Positions 8,500 to 19,204 are shown, counted from the stretch's first letter. The stretch: DNA of 64,000 nt from Rhynchopus sp. YZ270_cl-10 (GCA_964035575.1 OZ037869.1:682001-746000); one strand, 5' to 3'. Translations and numbers: made by a program. The notes: a model not told the origin generated them from the letters alone.

Positions 8500-9904
8500 T
8501 AGGGGGGGTCACAAGGGGAGGACAATGCATTTTTTCAGAGTTTTTGAATTCTACGCGTAGCGCAGTGTCCGACCCCACAAGTCACTACCCAAGACCCCCC
8601 GGAAAACGTCCTGGAGGCCCGAAAATACCAAAAATAGTGACCGGAAGTGACCAGAAAATCAAAATTCCGAAAAAAAAAGGGGTCTTGGGACAGGGTCTGT
8701 ACCTTGCCTATTCCTATTTTTTAGCACATAAACGAGATATGGCCATGGCAACAGCCCATGTCTCATATTTTAGGAAGTAAAGGATACATCTTGCCTAATG
8801 TCATCTAATTGCGTTTGAATACAGCCAAAACAAGACAAGACGGTCACCTGGCATCTGTATTTTGTGGGTCGTAGTGACCAATGTATACACGGGCTTAGGT
8901 ACCCACACCATTAATAGGCCAGGGAGTGATCAATTTAGGGAGGAAAATTAGTCAGGTGTAAATTATCGAGCAGATCTGCCGTCACTGCCTCACCCGGTCC
9001 CTCAGGGTACCTTCCTTTTAAAAGAATCACCTCGTATGACTTTCCAGATATTGCAATGCCCAATTCCTCCCCTTGGTTTTGCAGTTCAGTCTGCAATAGC
9101 CCTGTACTAGCCACGTATATGGATATCCAGTCATAGACTCGACTAAAGCACCGACCCGCATCTGCCTCGTCTTCTTTATCTTCTTAGACCCCACACTCAG
9201 ATTATTGTGGGAGGAAAGAGACATCCCTCCTGAAGACGGACAGGCACGCCACAAAATATAGCGGCAAGAGCGGGGCGTCCTCAAAGCTCACAGGGACAAG
9301 GAACGCCGTATTGGGAACTTAGGCACACTGCTCCAATGTGGCAAGGCCAGACTGCTTGACGACAAGCAATACGCAATGACCCGCGAGGAGGACGCGTGGG
9401 AGGCCCAATGCCACACACGTCACTTTCCTCCCCTTTTCGCGTGTTTTCTTAAACCCAATCTCCCCAGGGCTTGCAGAATCGCCTCTGAGGACACCTTCAG
9501 CAGGCCTACTCCACAGTGGATACGGCGCTTTGCCTTTACTGCCATTCCACTGCGTCTACACAAGGATTTTAGAGCGGACTTGGCGTAGAACTGCCAATCC
9601 AGTGCCCCCGGCACTTTTCCCGCCCTCTCAATGCGTTCCAACGGTGTTTTTAATGGGTTTTGATTGCACCCCGATTTGAAAGGTGCCAAAGTACAAACCC
9701 TGTCCCAGGCCGTTATTTTTTTTTTGAAAAATTCGAATTAGACCCCCACAAGTGCTCAGAAGTGTCCAAAACCAGGCGGAATTGAATTGTAGGTCACCTG
9801 GGGACCATATTTTCTGGTTTTTCAGGGTGATGTCCATTTTTTTCTCAAAAAAAATTTTTTTTGGTCGGTGTCCTCACTTTTAACATGGGATGTGACCCCC
9901 CCTA
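8500..9904. mobile_element. Element A, copy 1
   Basis: A 1405 bp element with inverted ends TAGGGGGGGTCACA and TGTGACCCCCCCTA, set between tracts of 16 and 18 G. All internal landmarks recur at a constant +7116 bp in copy 2, so the copies show no length difference and look identical by eye: very recent movement or duplication. A plus-strand stretch near 9290-9420 has protein-like composition (LLDDKQYAMTREEDAWEAQC) but no family is evident. Confidence 0.85.
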
Positions 9905-10161
9905 GGGGGGGGGGGGGGGGGGTAGGGGAGGGTCACACGGTGGCTTGGTCAGGTGACTGACCAGGCTTTTAGCCTGGTCAAAATGACCAGGCCCCCCCTT
10001 GGTCATGACCAAGCCCCCCCTTGGTCATGACCGAGGGGGGGCCTGGTCATGACCAAGGGGGGGCTTGGTCAGACCAGGCCCCCCCTTGGTCATGACGGGT
10101 AAAAATGCACGGTGGGGGGTTTGAACACCCTGCAAAAAACACAAAATAAGAGCACAAAGCA

Positions 10162-10496
10162 TGTATACTGTGTATACTGTGTATACTGTGTATACTGTGT
10201 ATACTGTGTATACTGTGTATACTGTGTATACTGTGTATACTGTGTATACTGTGTATACTGTGTATACTGTGTATACTGTGTATACTGTGTATACTGTGTA
10301 TACTGTGTATACTGTGTATACTGTGTATACTGTGTATACTGTGTATACTGTGTATACTGTGTATACTGTGTATACTGTGTATACTGTGTATACTGTGTAT
10401 ACTGTGTATACTGTGTATACTGTGTATACTGTGTATACTGTGTATACTGTGTATACTGTGTATACTGTGTATACTGTGTATACTGTGTATACTGTG
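10162..10496. repeat. 9 bp satellite TATACTGTG, about 37 copies
   Basis: A nearly perfect tandem array with no length variants visible. It is the left-arm partner of the inverted array at 13189-13684. Because the unit is a multiple of three and lacks stops, frames are open on both strands; these are not genes. Confidence 0.95.
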
Positions 10497-10928
10497 AACA
10501 CAGGTACACAGGTACCCACGCAGTGGCACATGACTTCAAGTGTGAGTGACTCACACTTGAATTGAGGGAATGTGACACGCAAAAATATCGGGTCTTTTGT
10601 TTGTGCGCTCAAAGCCGGGCCGTATTTACAACAAGTAACTAAGAGTGGACAAGTCACTGAGCGTTACAACAATTCACTAAGCGTGGACACGCCACCTCCT
10701 CTCAACGAGGTTGACATGAAGGCCTTCAACAAACCCTCAGCTTGTAGTGGTGAGACTTCTCCCAACGTCAAGCTGTAACAAGCGCATAGTGCTCTGAAGC
10801 GTGAAGATGCCTACTGCCATCGTTTTTGAACCTGCAAAAACTTGGTTATCCATGTTGTTTGTGCGCTCCAAGCCGGAAAACAAAAGGTGAAAAAATGTGT
10901 TAAACTGAAGTACGGTTGTTCTGGTTAA

Positions 10929-11560
10929 TTGAGTACCGGCCGCGTACATATTACGTCGCGTACTAATTAAGTCGCTTTTTGGGGGCCCTTGGGCCCCCAA
11001 AAAGCGACGTAATTAGTACACACCGTAAGGTGAAAAAAAGTGGGGGTAATCATGTTGGAACACAGCTGGTGTGGGCACATCACTGGGGGGATACCACCAA
11101 ACCCACACAATCTCGAAGGCCATCGCAGATCGTGTGAACGAGGAGGAGAGCAAACCCAACACGCGGCGCGTGTAGACGACACAGGGTAAGGTGGAAGAAA
11201 TCGGTGAGAACTCTGCCACAGTGCGTCTAGCACCTCCGTATGCGCAAGAGGAGTGGGAAGTGCCAATGGAGTTCCTCAAATCCGCAATTTGAGCTATTCA
11301 TTCATATTTCAACAAACATTAAAAAAACGTTTCCATGCTGCAATCTCTGCCCAATGTATCCTTGTAAAGGGCCGAGGGCCAACACGCCAACACCAAGAGA
11401 AATTCCAGAAACCCTTCCCACTCACCTTGTACGTAGATTTTGTTTTCTTCCAAAAATTAATTACGTCGCACACTTATTACGTCGCGTACTAATTAAGTCG
11501 GCATTTGCCCTAACCGACTTAATTAGTACGCGACGTCATATGTACGCGGCCGGTACTCAA
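10929..11560. mobile_element. Hairpin-ended element nested in element B
   Basis: Inverted ends of about 45 bp begin TTGAGTACCGGCCGCGTAC and end with the reverse complement. Each end is followed by a long hairpin: 10962-11017 (ACTAATTA, AGTCGCTTTTTGGGGGCCC paired with its complement) and 11479-11536 (ACGTCGCGTACTAATTAAG paired with its complement). The core carries a coding remnant at 11090-11292. The subterminal motif TAATTAAGTCG recurs as TAATTATGTCG in the element at 18620-19204, so the two are related. Confidence 0.7.
11090..11292 (+). pseudogene. Degraded C-terminal remnant of a transposase or integrase-like protein
   Basis: The plus strand reads THTISKAIADRVNEEE, then KVEEIGENSATVRLAPPYAQ and EEWEVPMEFLKSAI before a stop. 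The pattern (short basic lead, K/GxVxxIGxNSATVxL, then a hydrophobic LK end) resembles the small SH3-like beta barrel that closes many integrase-type recombinases. It is a fragment and looks broken. The family assignment is inference from pattern only. Confidence 0.4.
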
Positions 11561-11925
11561 AGAAAACAATCAAGCTTCTGTCTTTTTCAATCCGTTTTGT
11601 TTTGCCCTGCAGCGCTGCCTCCAATCTTTTTATAATTGACAACAAGTTGTTTTATCAAAAAGTACCACCAGGCCCTGTCTTCGTGCACCTTAGGTGCAAC
11701 GCCGCAGACAGGCCAAACACGCGTTGGACTCAGGAATGCCCGCTGTGCAGGTATCAAACATGAGAACCAACTCCCAGCAACAGGGGGCGCCTTTTGGCGG
11801 GCGTTGTTGAGGGTGTTTGGGGTGCAAAGTTTTCCACAATTTTGATGCGCGGGTACAGAAGTGTTCTCTTGTTCTTTCATCTCTAAGAATTTAAATGTTC
11901 AATCGCGTTTAACTACCACTAGGGC

Positions 11926-12216
11926 TTGTTCAGTGAACCCACGAGGGGTCGAAGGGGGTTGGTTATCCCATATCTATCAAAGGTTGTGTCGACCAGGCGA
12001 ATCCACTATGTTACGCTGTATGATGATAGATCCGAAGAAATAACAGTGCATAGCAACTGCAGGAAGTTTATTAAAAAAGAGTGCCTCGCGCTACACAAAC
12101 CACCCTCGAGTGACTTAGATGTTATAACAAAGAGAATTCAGAACAAAACAACACCCTGTCCCATACACACTAAATTGTCATGCTTCAAGAGCATGCCTGG
12201 GCCAAAATTACTGTGA
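11926..12216 (+). pseudogene. Protein-like remnant with Cys/His residues inside element B
   Basis: Includes RRIHYVTLYDDRSEEITVHS and NCRKFIKKECLALHKPP, and a neighbouring stretch near 12190-12310 reads ACLGQNYCDKKGNKTTHKEC followed by ELCTGFEFLALAMLPELMA. The Cys/His spacing (HSNC, then NYC and ECELC) looks like zinc binding. This may be what is left of the element's own protein. No family can be named safely. Confidence 0.3.
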
Positions 12217-12623
12217 CAAAAAAGGCAACAAGACCACCCACAAGGAGTGTGAATTGTGCACTGGTTTCGAATTTCTTGCACTAGCTATGCTCCCTGAGTT
12301 AATGGCTATTGACTTTAACCCCCCGTTGTTGTCCGCAAACGACGTGTTTCCGCTACGACGTGTTCATTTCACGCGTGAAATACTTTGTCGGTTACATGAC
12401 CGCAAAATCGCGCGAAGTAAATGGGTTATTCTATGTATGCCACACTCACTGCGCTCGTGAAACAACATTAATTACCAACTCGTTTTGGCAAGCAAAACTC
12501 GTAAAATAGTTTTTGTAGCGAAAGTACACTGCGTACTGCATGACAGGTAGAACCCAAAATATCTGATATTTTCCTTGAATTCTTGGCATAGCTGATGGCC
12601 TCCCCAGCCCGATTTTGGCTTTA

Positions 12624-12830
12624 TTATTTCCTGTCTGGACATGTTGCGACATAGTTTCGCCATGTGTCTTCAGTTTCAAAAACTTCCCAGCAAAGTTTGC
12701 AACGGTGCTTCTCTTTAAAGAAACTGGGATGGTGTTGCATGTGCTGTGTCGTTCCGTTTTTTACCATTACCCCACACACTCCTCCTCTCCGACTACATCT
12801 AATTCGTCGTCTGTTTGGTGCTCTCACCAT
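12624..12830 (-). CDS. Small ORF with a zinc-finger-like motif inside element B
   Basis: 68 codons including HRCKLCWEVFETEDTWRNYV and ATCPDRK: a CxxC pair, an aromatic, then a Cys about 18 residues on, similar to a C2HC/BED-style finger found at the start of many transposases. It lies inside element B and opposite in strand to the other remnants. Alternatives are a chance frame or a truncated transposase start. Confidence 0.35.
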   Translation of the reverse strand: MVRAPNRRRIRCSRRGGVCGVMVKNGTTQHMQHHPSFFKEKHRCKLCWEVFETEDTWRNYVATCPDRK

Positions 12831-13188
12831 GAGGGGTTAATGACGGGTTAATGAAAATCAGGTCAAAAAAATGGTCGTTCTCTCTGTATTTTGCGGGGGA
12901 GCGGGCTTTTATTTATTTACCTACTCCCCCCCGTGCATAAGTCCGATGACCCTATAAGTCCGGGCAGATTTGGGCTCAGGATCAGACTTATACTTAGACA
13001 GCTCCCATTTAGACTTATACACTGCATGGGTCTGGGTACCTGGGTGCACAACCGAACGGCCGTGAGACACGTAACACAGGCTGTGAGCTTACTGAGAGCT
13101 CTGAGAGCTTAGTGAGAACTAGTGGGAGCCGTGAGAGCTTACTGAGAGCTTATGAGGTCCTGTGCTGTGGTATCTCGCGCGCAGCATA

Positions 13189-13684
13189 CACAGCATACAC
13201 AGTATACACAGTATACACAGTATACACAGTATACACAGTATACACAGTATACACAGTATACACAGTATACACAGTATACACAGTATACACAGTATACACA
13301 GTATACACAGTATACACAGTATACACAGTATACACAGTATACACAGTATACACAGTATACACAGTATACACAGTATACACAGTATACACAGTATACACAG
13401 TATACACAGTATACACAGTATACACAGTATACACAGTATACACAGTATACACAGTATACACAGTATACACAGTATACACAGTATACACAGTATACACAGT
13501 ATACACAGTATACACAGTATACACAGTATACACAGTATACACAGTATACACAGTATACACAGTATACACAGTATACACAGTATACACAGTATACACAGTA
13601 TACACAGTATACACAGTATACACAGTATACACAGTATACACAGTATACACAGTATACACAGTATACACAGTATACACAGTATAC
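13189..13684. repeat. 9 bp satellite TATACACAG, about 55 copies (inverted partner)
   Basis: The reverse complement of the array at 10162-10496, with the same outer flank (ATGCTTTGTGCTCTTATTTT). It has about 18 more units than the left array, so the arms of element B have changed length independently. Its first units carry CATACACAG variants at the inner edge. Confidence 0.95.
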
Positions 13685-13846
13685 ATGCTTTGTGCTCTTA
13701 TTTTGTGTTTTTTGCAGGGTGTTCAAACCCCCCACCGTGCATTTTTACCCGTCATGACCAAGGGGGGGCTTGGTCATGACCAAGCCCCCTTGGTCATGTT
13801 TTTAGCTTGGTCAAAGCCTGGTCAGTCACCTGACCAAGCCACCGTG

Positions 13847-14621
13847 CACTGCACGTTAAATCTCTCGATAAATGCGATTTTTCCGATTTTGATCCTCAGA
13901 ACCGCAGAAGTCCCCGAAAACTATACCAAACCACCTAGGGGACCCAAAAAACGCACCAGCGCCCCAGTTTTGACACAGAAACACTCAGATAATGCCTGAA
14001 ATGCAATTTTAAAAGAGTGCCTACAGAACTTGTACCTGCCCACCCCCGTAGATAGAGCAACTCACACATCCATCACGCCTCAGTGTGAGCCAGGGGCCAG
14101 AAAAGCCCCCAAAGCCACATATTTTCACCCCAGAACCTATCCCGAGGGGTACCCAGGCTGTTTCGGGGTGTTTAGAGGGACTTGGTGGAACTTAGAACCA
14201 TGTTTCAAAAAGGGTACAAGTACTGTGCCAAGGGTTTGCCCTCTCAAGGGACCAAGTACTGGTACCCTTTTGAAACATGGTTCTAAGTTCCACCAAGTCC
14301 CTCTAAACACCCCGAAACAGCCTGGGTACCCCTCGGGATAGGTTCTGGGGTGAAAATATGTGGCTTTGGGGGCTTTTCTGGCCCCTGGCCCACACTGAGG
14401 CGTGATGAATGTGTGATTTGCTCTATCTACGGGGGTGGGCAGGTACAAGTTCTGTAGGCATTTTTTAAAAATTGCATTTCAGGCATCATCTGAGTGTTTC
14501 TGTGTCAAAACTGGGGCGCTGGTGCGTTTTTTGGGTCCCCTAGGTGGTTTGGTATGGTTTTCGGGGACTTCTGCGGTTCTGAGGATCAAAATCGGAAAAA
14601 TCGCATTTATCGAGTACAGTG
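13847..14621. mobile_element. Element E, foldback palindrome inside the right arm of B
   Basis: Two arms of about 355 bp are near-perfect inverted copies around a small centre at 14215-14260 (AAGTACTGTGCCAAGGG region). Ends read CACTG and CAGTG, with CTCGATAAATGCGA just inside. It interrupts the expected joint between CCACCGTG and ACCCTCCCCTA of B. The arms differ at a few bases, so they are not a recent assembly collapse. No coding. Confidence 0.75.
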
Positions 14622-14634
14622 ACCCTCCCCTAGG

Positions 14635-15600
14635 CATAGGTGCCCGCCGAGTCGTTTTTGGGCGAGTTGTCGGAACTTTACGATTTCACCTAACAACTCG
14701 CCCAAAACTCGCGCAACTCGGCCACAACTCGCCCTATACTCGGCACAACTCGCCCTATACTCGGCACAACTCGACCACAACTCGGCCACAACTCGCCCAT
14801 TTTTACAGGCAAAAACATACAGGGATGGGAGGGGACATTGTAAGGTTACACGCATGTAACGTTGGTTGGAACACATGATATCAAGAAAAACAACCAGGGC
14901 TAAGGCCAAACGCCACTCATTACATGCACCTTGTCATATGACTAGTCATAGGTGGTAACTAGGTCGTGGTGGTCCATGGGCCACCGTGTACACTCACGAT
15001 TTTTGGTAATTGCTGGGGGGAATGGGATACTCCGTACATGGATACCCACACAGAACACACGGTTCCCCAGACATCTGTCAGGCAATCACTGATTCACTTC
15101 CCACAGGTCGGGCAGGCGCTGCCTGCCCATCTCTTTTCCTGTCTGCTATCGATTCCAGGTTCACAACGTTCACACGTTTAGTCAAAATACTTTGGGCAAC
15201 GACTTCCTTTGGGATACACAAAACCACACAAAGCGCACATTCACAGACCAGCTGTGAAGCGGCAGAGAGTCGTTCAAGCTGGAATGCACAAGATAAAACG
15301 TGATGAGGTGTACCTGTGTACCTGTGTACCTGTGTACCTGTGTACCTGTGTACCTGTGTACCTGTGTACCTGTGTACCTGTGTACCTGTGTACCTGTGTA
15401 CCTGTGTACCTGTGTACCTGTGTACCTGTGTACCTGTGTACCTGTGTACCTGTGTACCTGTGTACCTGTGTACCTGTGTACCTGTGTTTTTGTAGCCATA
15501 AAAAATCCCAAAAAAAAACAACTCGCCCAAAAAAAATGGGCGAGTTGTTGGCCGAATTTGGGCGAGTTGCCGAGTTGTTTTAACTCGCCGGGCACCTATG
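14635..15600. mobile_element. Element C, inserted at a CCTAGG joint
   Basis: A 966 bp element with inverted ends CATAGGTGCCCG(C/G)CGAGT and its complement, bordered by CCTAGG at 14629-14634 and 15601-15606 (either the target duplication, or TA within it). Subterminal zones are runs of ACTCGCCC/ACTCGGCC motifs in inverted orientation. The interior holds an 8 bp satellite. No coding. Confidence 0.75.
15309..15487. repeat. 8 bp satellite TGTACCTG, about 22 copies
   Basis: A nearly perfect tandem array inside element C. Three units make 24 bp, so all frames stay open; these are not genes. A short cousin (GTACCTGTGTACC) appears at 58720-58795 in an element within an SMC1 intron. Confidence 0.95.
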
Positions 15601-15615
15601 CCTAGGGGGGGGGGG

Positions 15616-17020
15616 TAGGGGGGGTCACAAGGGGAGGACAATGCATTTTTTCAGAGTTTTTGAATTCTACGCGTAGCGCAGTGTCCGACCCCACAAGTCA
15701 CTACCCAAGACCCCCCGGAAAACGTCCTGGAGGCCCGAAAATACCAAAAATAGTGACCGGAAGTGACCAGAAAATCAAAATTCCGAAAAAAAAAGGGGTC
15801 TTGGGACAGGGTCTGTACCTTGCCTATTCCTATTTTTTAGCACATAAACGAGATATGGCCATGGCAACAGCCCATGTCTCATATTTTAGGAAGTAAAGGA
15901 TACATCTTGCCTAATGTCATCTAATTGCGTTTGAATACAGCCAAAACAAGACAAGACGGTCACCTGGCATCTGTATTTTGTGGGTCGTAGTGACCAATGT
16001 ATACACGGGCTTAGGTACCCACACCATTAATAGGCCAGGGAGTGATCAATTTAGGGAGGAAAATTAGTCAGGTGTAAATTATCGAGCAGATCTGCCGTCA
16101 CTGCCTCACCCGGTCCCTCAGGGTACCTTCCTTTTAAAAGAATCACCTCGTATGACTTTCCAGATATTGCAATGCCCAATTCCTCCCCTTGGTTTTGCAG
16201 TTCAGTCTGCAATAGCCCTGTACTAGCCACGTATATGGATATCCAGTCATAGACTCGACTAAAGCACCGACCCGCATCTGCCTCGTCTTCTTTATCTTCT
16301 TAGACCCCACACTCAGATTATTGTGGGAGGAAAGAGACATCCCTCCTGAAGACGGACAGGCACGCCACAAAATATAGCGGCAAGAGCGGGGCGTCCTCAA
16401 AGCTCACAGGGACAAGGAACGCCGTATTGGGAACTTAGGCACACTGCTCCAATGTGGCAAGGCCAGACTGCTTGACGACAAGCAATACGCAATGACCCGC
16501 GAGGAGGACGCGTGGGAGGCCCAATGCCACACACGTCACTTTCCTCCCCTTTTCGCGTGTTTTCTTAAACCCAATCTCCCCAGGGCTTGCAGAATCGCCT
16601 CTGAGGACACCTTCAGCAGGCCTACTCCACAGTGGATACGGCGCTTTGCCTTTACTGCCATTCCACTGCGTCTACACAAGGATTTTAGAGCGGACTTGGC
16701 GTAGAACTGCCAATCCAGTGCCCCCGGCACTTTTCCCGCCCTCTCAATGCGTTCCAACGGTGTTTTTAATGGGTTTTGATTGCACCCCGATTTGAAAGGT
16801 GCCAAAGTACAAACCCTGTCCCAGGCCGTTATTTTTTTTTTGAAAAATTCGAATTAGACCCCCACAAGTGCTCAGAAGTGTCCAAAACCAGGCGGAATTG
16901 AATTGTAGGTCACCTGGGGACCATATTTTCTGGTTTTTCAGGGTGATGTCCATTTTTTTCTCAAAAAAAATTTTTTTTGGTCGGTGTCCTCACTTTTAAC
17001 ATGGGATGTGACCCCCCCTA
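15616..17020. mobile_element. Element A, copy 2
   Basis: 1405 bp, ends TAGGGGGGGTCACA and TGTGACCCCCCCTA, between tracts of 11 and 19 G. Same orientation as copy 1 and no length difference across the whole element. The differing G-tract lengths at its borders show the tracts are outside the element and vary freely. Confidence 0.85.
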
Positions 17021-17039
17021 GGGGGGGGGGGGGGGGGGG

Positions 17040-18081
17040 TAGGGGGGTCAGTGGTGTATAAATCCCTGTACAAATACTGTCACAAACCCATTTTTTTGAA
17101 ATTTAGGTGAAGAAATCCACCAAAAAGGTCGTACCTGGCCGCAAATCGCCCTGGGGATCACCCAAATATCCCATTAAACCACCTGACGACCTCTACAGAG
17201 ACTTTCCTGATTAAAAAAAATCGGTTTTTTGTGAAAAAAAGGCCAAAAATGCGTAACGCTCGCGTAACGCTATTGGGTCAATTTTCAACACTTTTCAAAA
17301 AAAATATTTGAGGAGACATTAGGCCTTCTAAACACCCGAAAACCACCTCGGTCCACATCCGGTGGGGTCCCAGGGTGGAAATGTATGGTTTTTGCAGCTT
17401 TTAGGGGTCCTGTGTGGGCCCCAGATGTATTCTGTAGTGTCTGAAACACTTAAAAAAGCAGTACTGCCCTCACTTCTTAGCATGTTTACACACATAAAAA
17501 CCCCAAAAAAATTGTCCACAGGTTCACATAAGTCCCCAAAACCACTCGAAAGTGATTGCCGGACCCCACTGGGGGTGGAAAAAATTGTTTTCAGATGGTT
17601 TTGCCCATTTTGGTGACCTCTGGCTCGAAACCTCTCCGATGTCACACTTCTGTCACACTTCTTCCTCCCGGCTAAAATGTGGTTTTTGTGTATAAAAAAA
17701 ATTCAAAATTTTCAGCAAAGACATGAAAAAAACTGGACTTTTGGCTCCAAAACCCCACGGAAATCACTCCGTGCACACATATGACTGGAAAAAACCACTT
17801 TTCCTCTTGTTTTGGGCTATTTCAAAATTTTGAATTTTTTGATAAATCGCCTTGTATCAAATCCCCTCTGAAAAGGGGGAATTTGGGTGAAAACGCGACA
17901 AAAAGTGTCGAAAAATCGAGAAAAAAAGTGCCAAAAAGTGCCAAAAAGGCACCAAAACGTAAGAAATAGTCCCACAAATGTGTTTTCTGGGGTGGTTTTG
18001 TGTTTTCGGATATTTTTTTTTACACTTTTTCATGATTTTTTGGGGGGTGTGACAGAAAAAAGGGTCTCACTGCTCCCCCTA
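17040..18081. mobile_element. Element D, TAGGGG-ended, about 1.04 kb
   Basis: Left end TAGGGGGGTCAGTGG; right end complement TTAGGGGGAGCAGTGAG. The interior is AT-rich with poly-A/T runs and no protein-like frame. It shares the end motif but not the body of elements A and B. Confidence 0.65.
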
Positions 18082-18095
18082 AGGGGGGGGGGGGG

Positions 18096-18619
18096 AAATT
18101 ACATACGATGAATCTAAGCCTTTAATGCTTAGTCACCATAAAGGAATTCATTTGCTTACTACTTTCACAAACAGTGAGTATTGAAGGGTGGAGCATGCTT
18201 TTTGTCCACATGATGGCTACCCATCCTGCAGAATTATCTATCATTTCTTCAAGCAAACAAGACAAAAAGGCCCTCTTTTTTTGACAGGCCTGAAAAGAGT
18301 AAAATCAGAATTATTAAAAAATGTTTTCCTCTCCGAAGCTTCATAGGTCACTGTCCAAGTCAGTTCAATCTCATCAGTGAGGAACTTACTTCCAGAATGT
18401 TTACATCGTGTCCATCGCAGAGGATATAACATAGTGTTATCAGGTACAGCGAAACAAAAGGCCTACAGTAGAAGCCTGATTGAGAGAGCTGATTGAGCGA
18501 GTGAATTGAGAGAGTTTCAAACGTTGATGTCTGAGTGACACAACATCAAGAATCCATAAGAAACAAAGAAAAGTTAATAAGATGACCCTAAGCCTCACGT
18601 ACTTACAGTCCAAGTTTCT
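18096..18619. other. Spacer of unit 2 between insertions
   Basis: Matches unit 1 at its start (ACGATGAATCTAAGCC) and near 18415-18460 (CGCAGAGGATATAACATAGTG). Two family I repeats lie at 18105-18146 and 18570-18609. No gene recognised. Confidence 0.5.
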
Positions 18620-19204
18620 ATTATGTCGTTTTTAATTATGTCGGTTTACCCCCCTCCCGACACCCAAAGAACGACATTATTAAAGCCGCCAAAATCAAGA
18701 GCGCCATGAATCGCTCCATCGTACCGTGGCTCGCTTCGCGTGTCACAACCACACAAACACATACATTCCTCCCACAAAACAATACCCAGTTTCATAACCT
18801 AAACATACACTAATGGACGCTCACCTGGTTTCGTAGGAGGTTGCAAGTGCAACGGCGGAGACCAACATCACCCCTTCAGCGGCCGTGAAGGCATCCCTGT
18901 CCAATGAGGACATTCGTATGCTCACTGACATGGCGAGAACGACTTCGGCTGCCAGAGCTACGAGGACTTAGAACTTGGAATATTTTTTCCACACCCACTC
19001 CGCGCCCACTCCCACCCACTCACTCACACTCACACCCACACCCACTCCAAATATAGCGTACCGTTTGGCCGGGGGCTCCGCCCCCGGCCAAACTGAAAAT
19101 AAATAAATAAATAAAGCCCAAAAATCGAAAATCGGTCATTTTTTTCGATTCCGACACACAAAAAACGACATCATTAAAACCGACCTAAATAAAGACGACA
19201 TAAT
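18620..19204. mobile_element. Hairpin-ended element related to the one at 10929-11560
   Basis: Inverted ends ATTATGTCGTTTTTAATTAT at the left and, reversed, ATTATGTCGTCTTTATTTAG at the right, each followed by GTCGGTTT and a second inward copy of the GTCG motif with AACGACAT. An open plus-strand stretch at 18837-18971 reads NITPSAAVKASLSNEDIRML then a Thr/Ala/Arg-rich end; it looks protein-like but I cannot name it. A GGCCGGGGGC palindrome lies near 19060-19090. Confidence 0.6.

Larger units (their letters stand above)
9923..14632. mobile_element. Element B, 4.7 kb with long inverted ends carrying satellites
   Basis: Ends are TAGGGGAGGGTCAC (9923) and GTGACCCTCCCCTA (14632). Inside these, both arms carry the same sequence in opposite orientation: ACGGTGGCTTGG, copies of the palindrome TTGGTCATGACCAA with G/C runs, AAAATGCACGGTGGGGGGTT, and then a 9 bp satellite. 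The right arm is interrupted by foldback element E. The core (10500-13180) holds short protein-like stretches and a nested hairpin-ended element. It may have been an autonomous element once; no intact transposase is recognised. Confidence 0.75.
8484..18095. mobile_element. Chain of TAGGGG-ended DNA elements separated by pure G-tracts
   Basis: The order is G16, element A1 (8500-9904), G18, element B (9923-14632), element C (14635-15600), G11, element A2 (15616-17020), G19, element D (17040-18081), G13. A, B and D each start TAGGGG and end CCCCTA; C sits exactly at the B/A2 joint. The flanks match the TTAGGGGG empty site of unit 1. This looks like repeated insertion into G-runs, each insertion making new G-rich ends that serve as the next target. 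No complete transposase was recognised. Confidence 0.8.

Noticed and set aside
10025-10657. Long open frames over 10.0-10.7 kb and 13.1-14.0 kb on both strands
   Set aside because: They arise from stop-free 9 bp satellites; the peptides are three-residue repeats with no start context or family.
14030-14448. Two nearly identical 103-codon frames on opposite strands
   Set aside because: They are the two arms of foldback element E, not a gene pair.
10162-15487. A CRISPR array
   Set aside because: Units are 5-10 bp with no spacers, in a eukaryotic setting.
15078-15641. Long open frames in the 15.3-15.5 kb array
   Set aside because: An 8 bp satellite read in all frames; not protein-coding.
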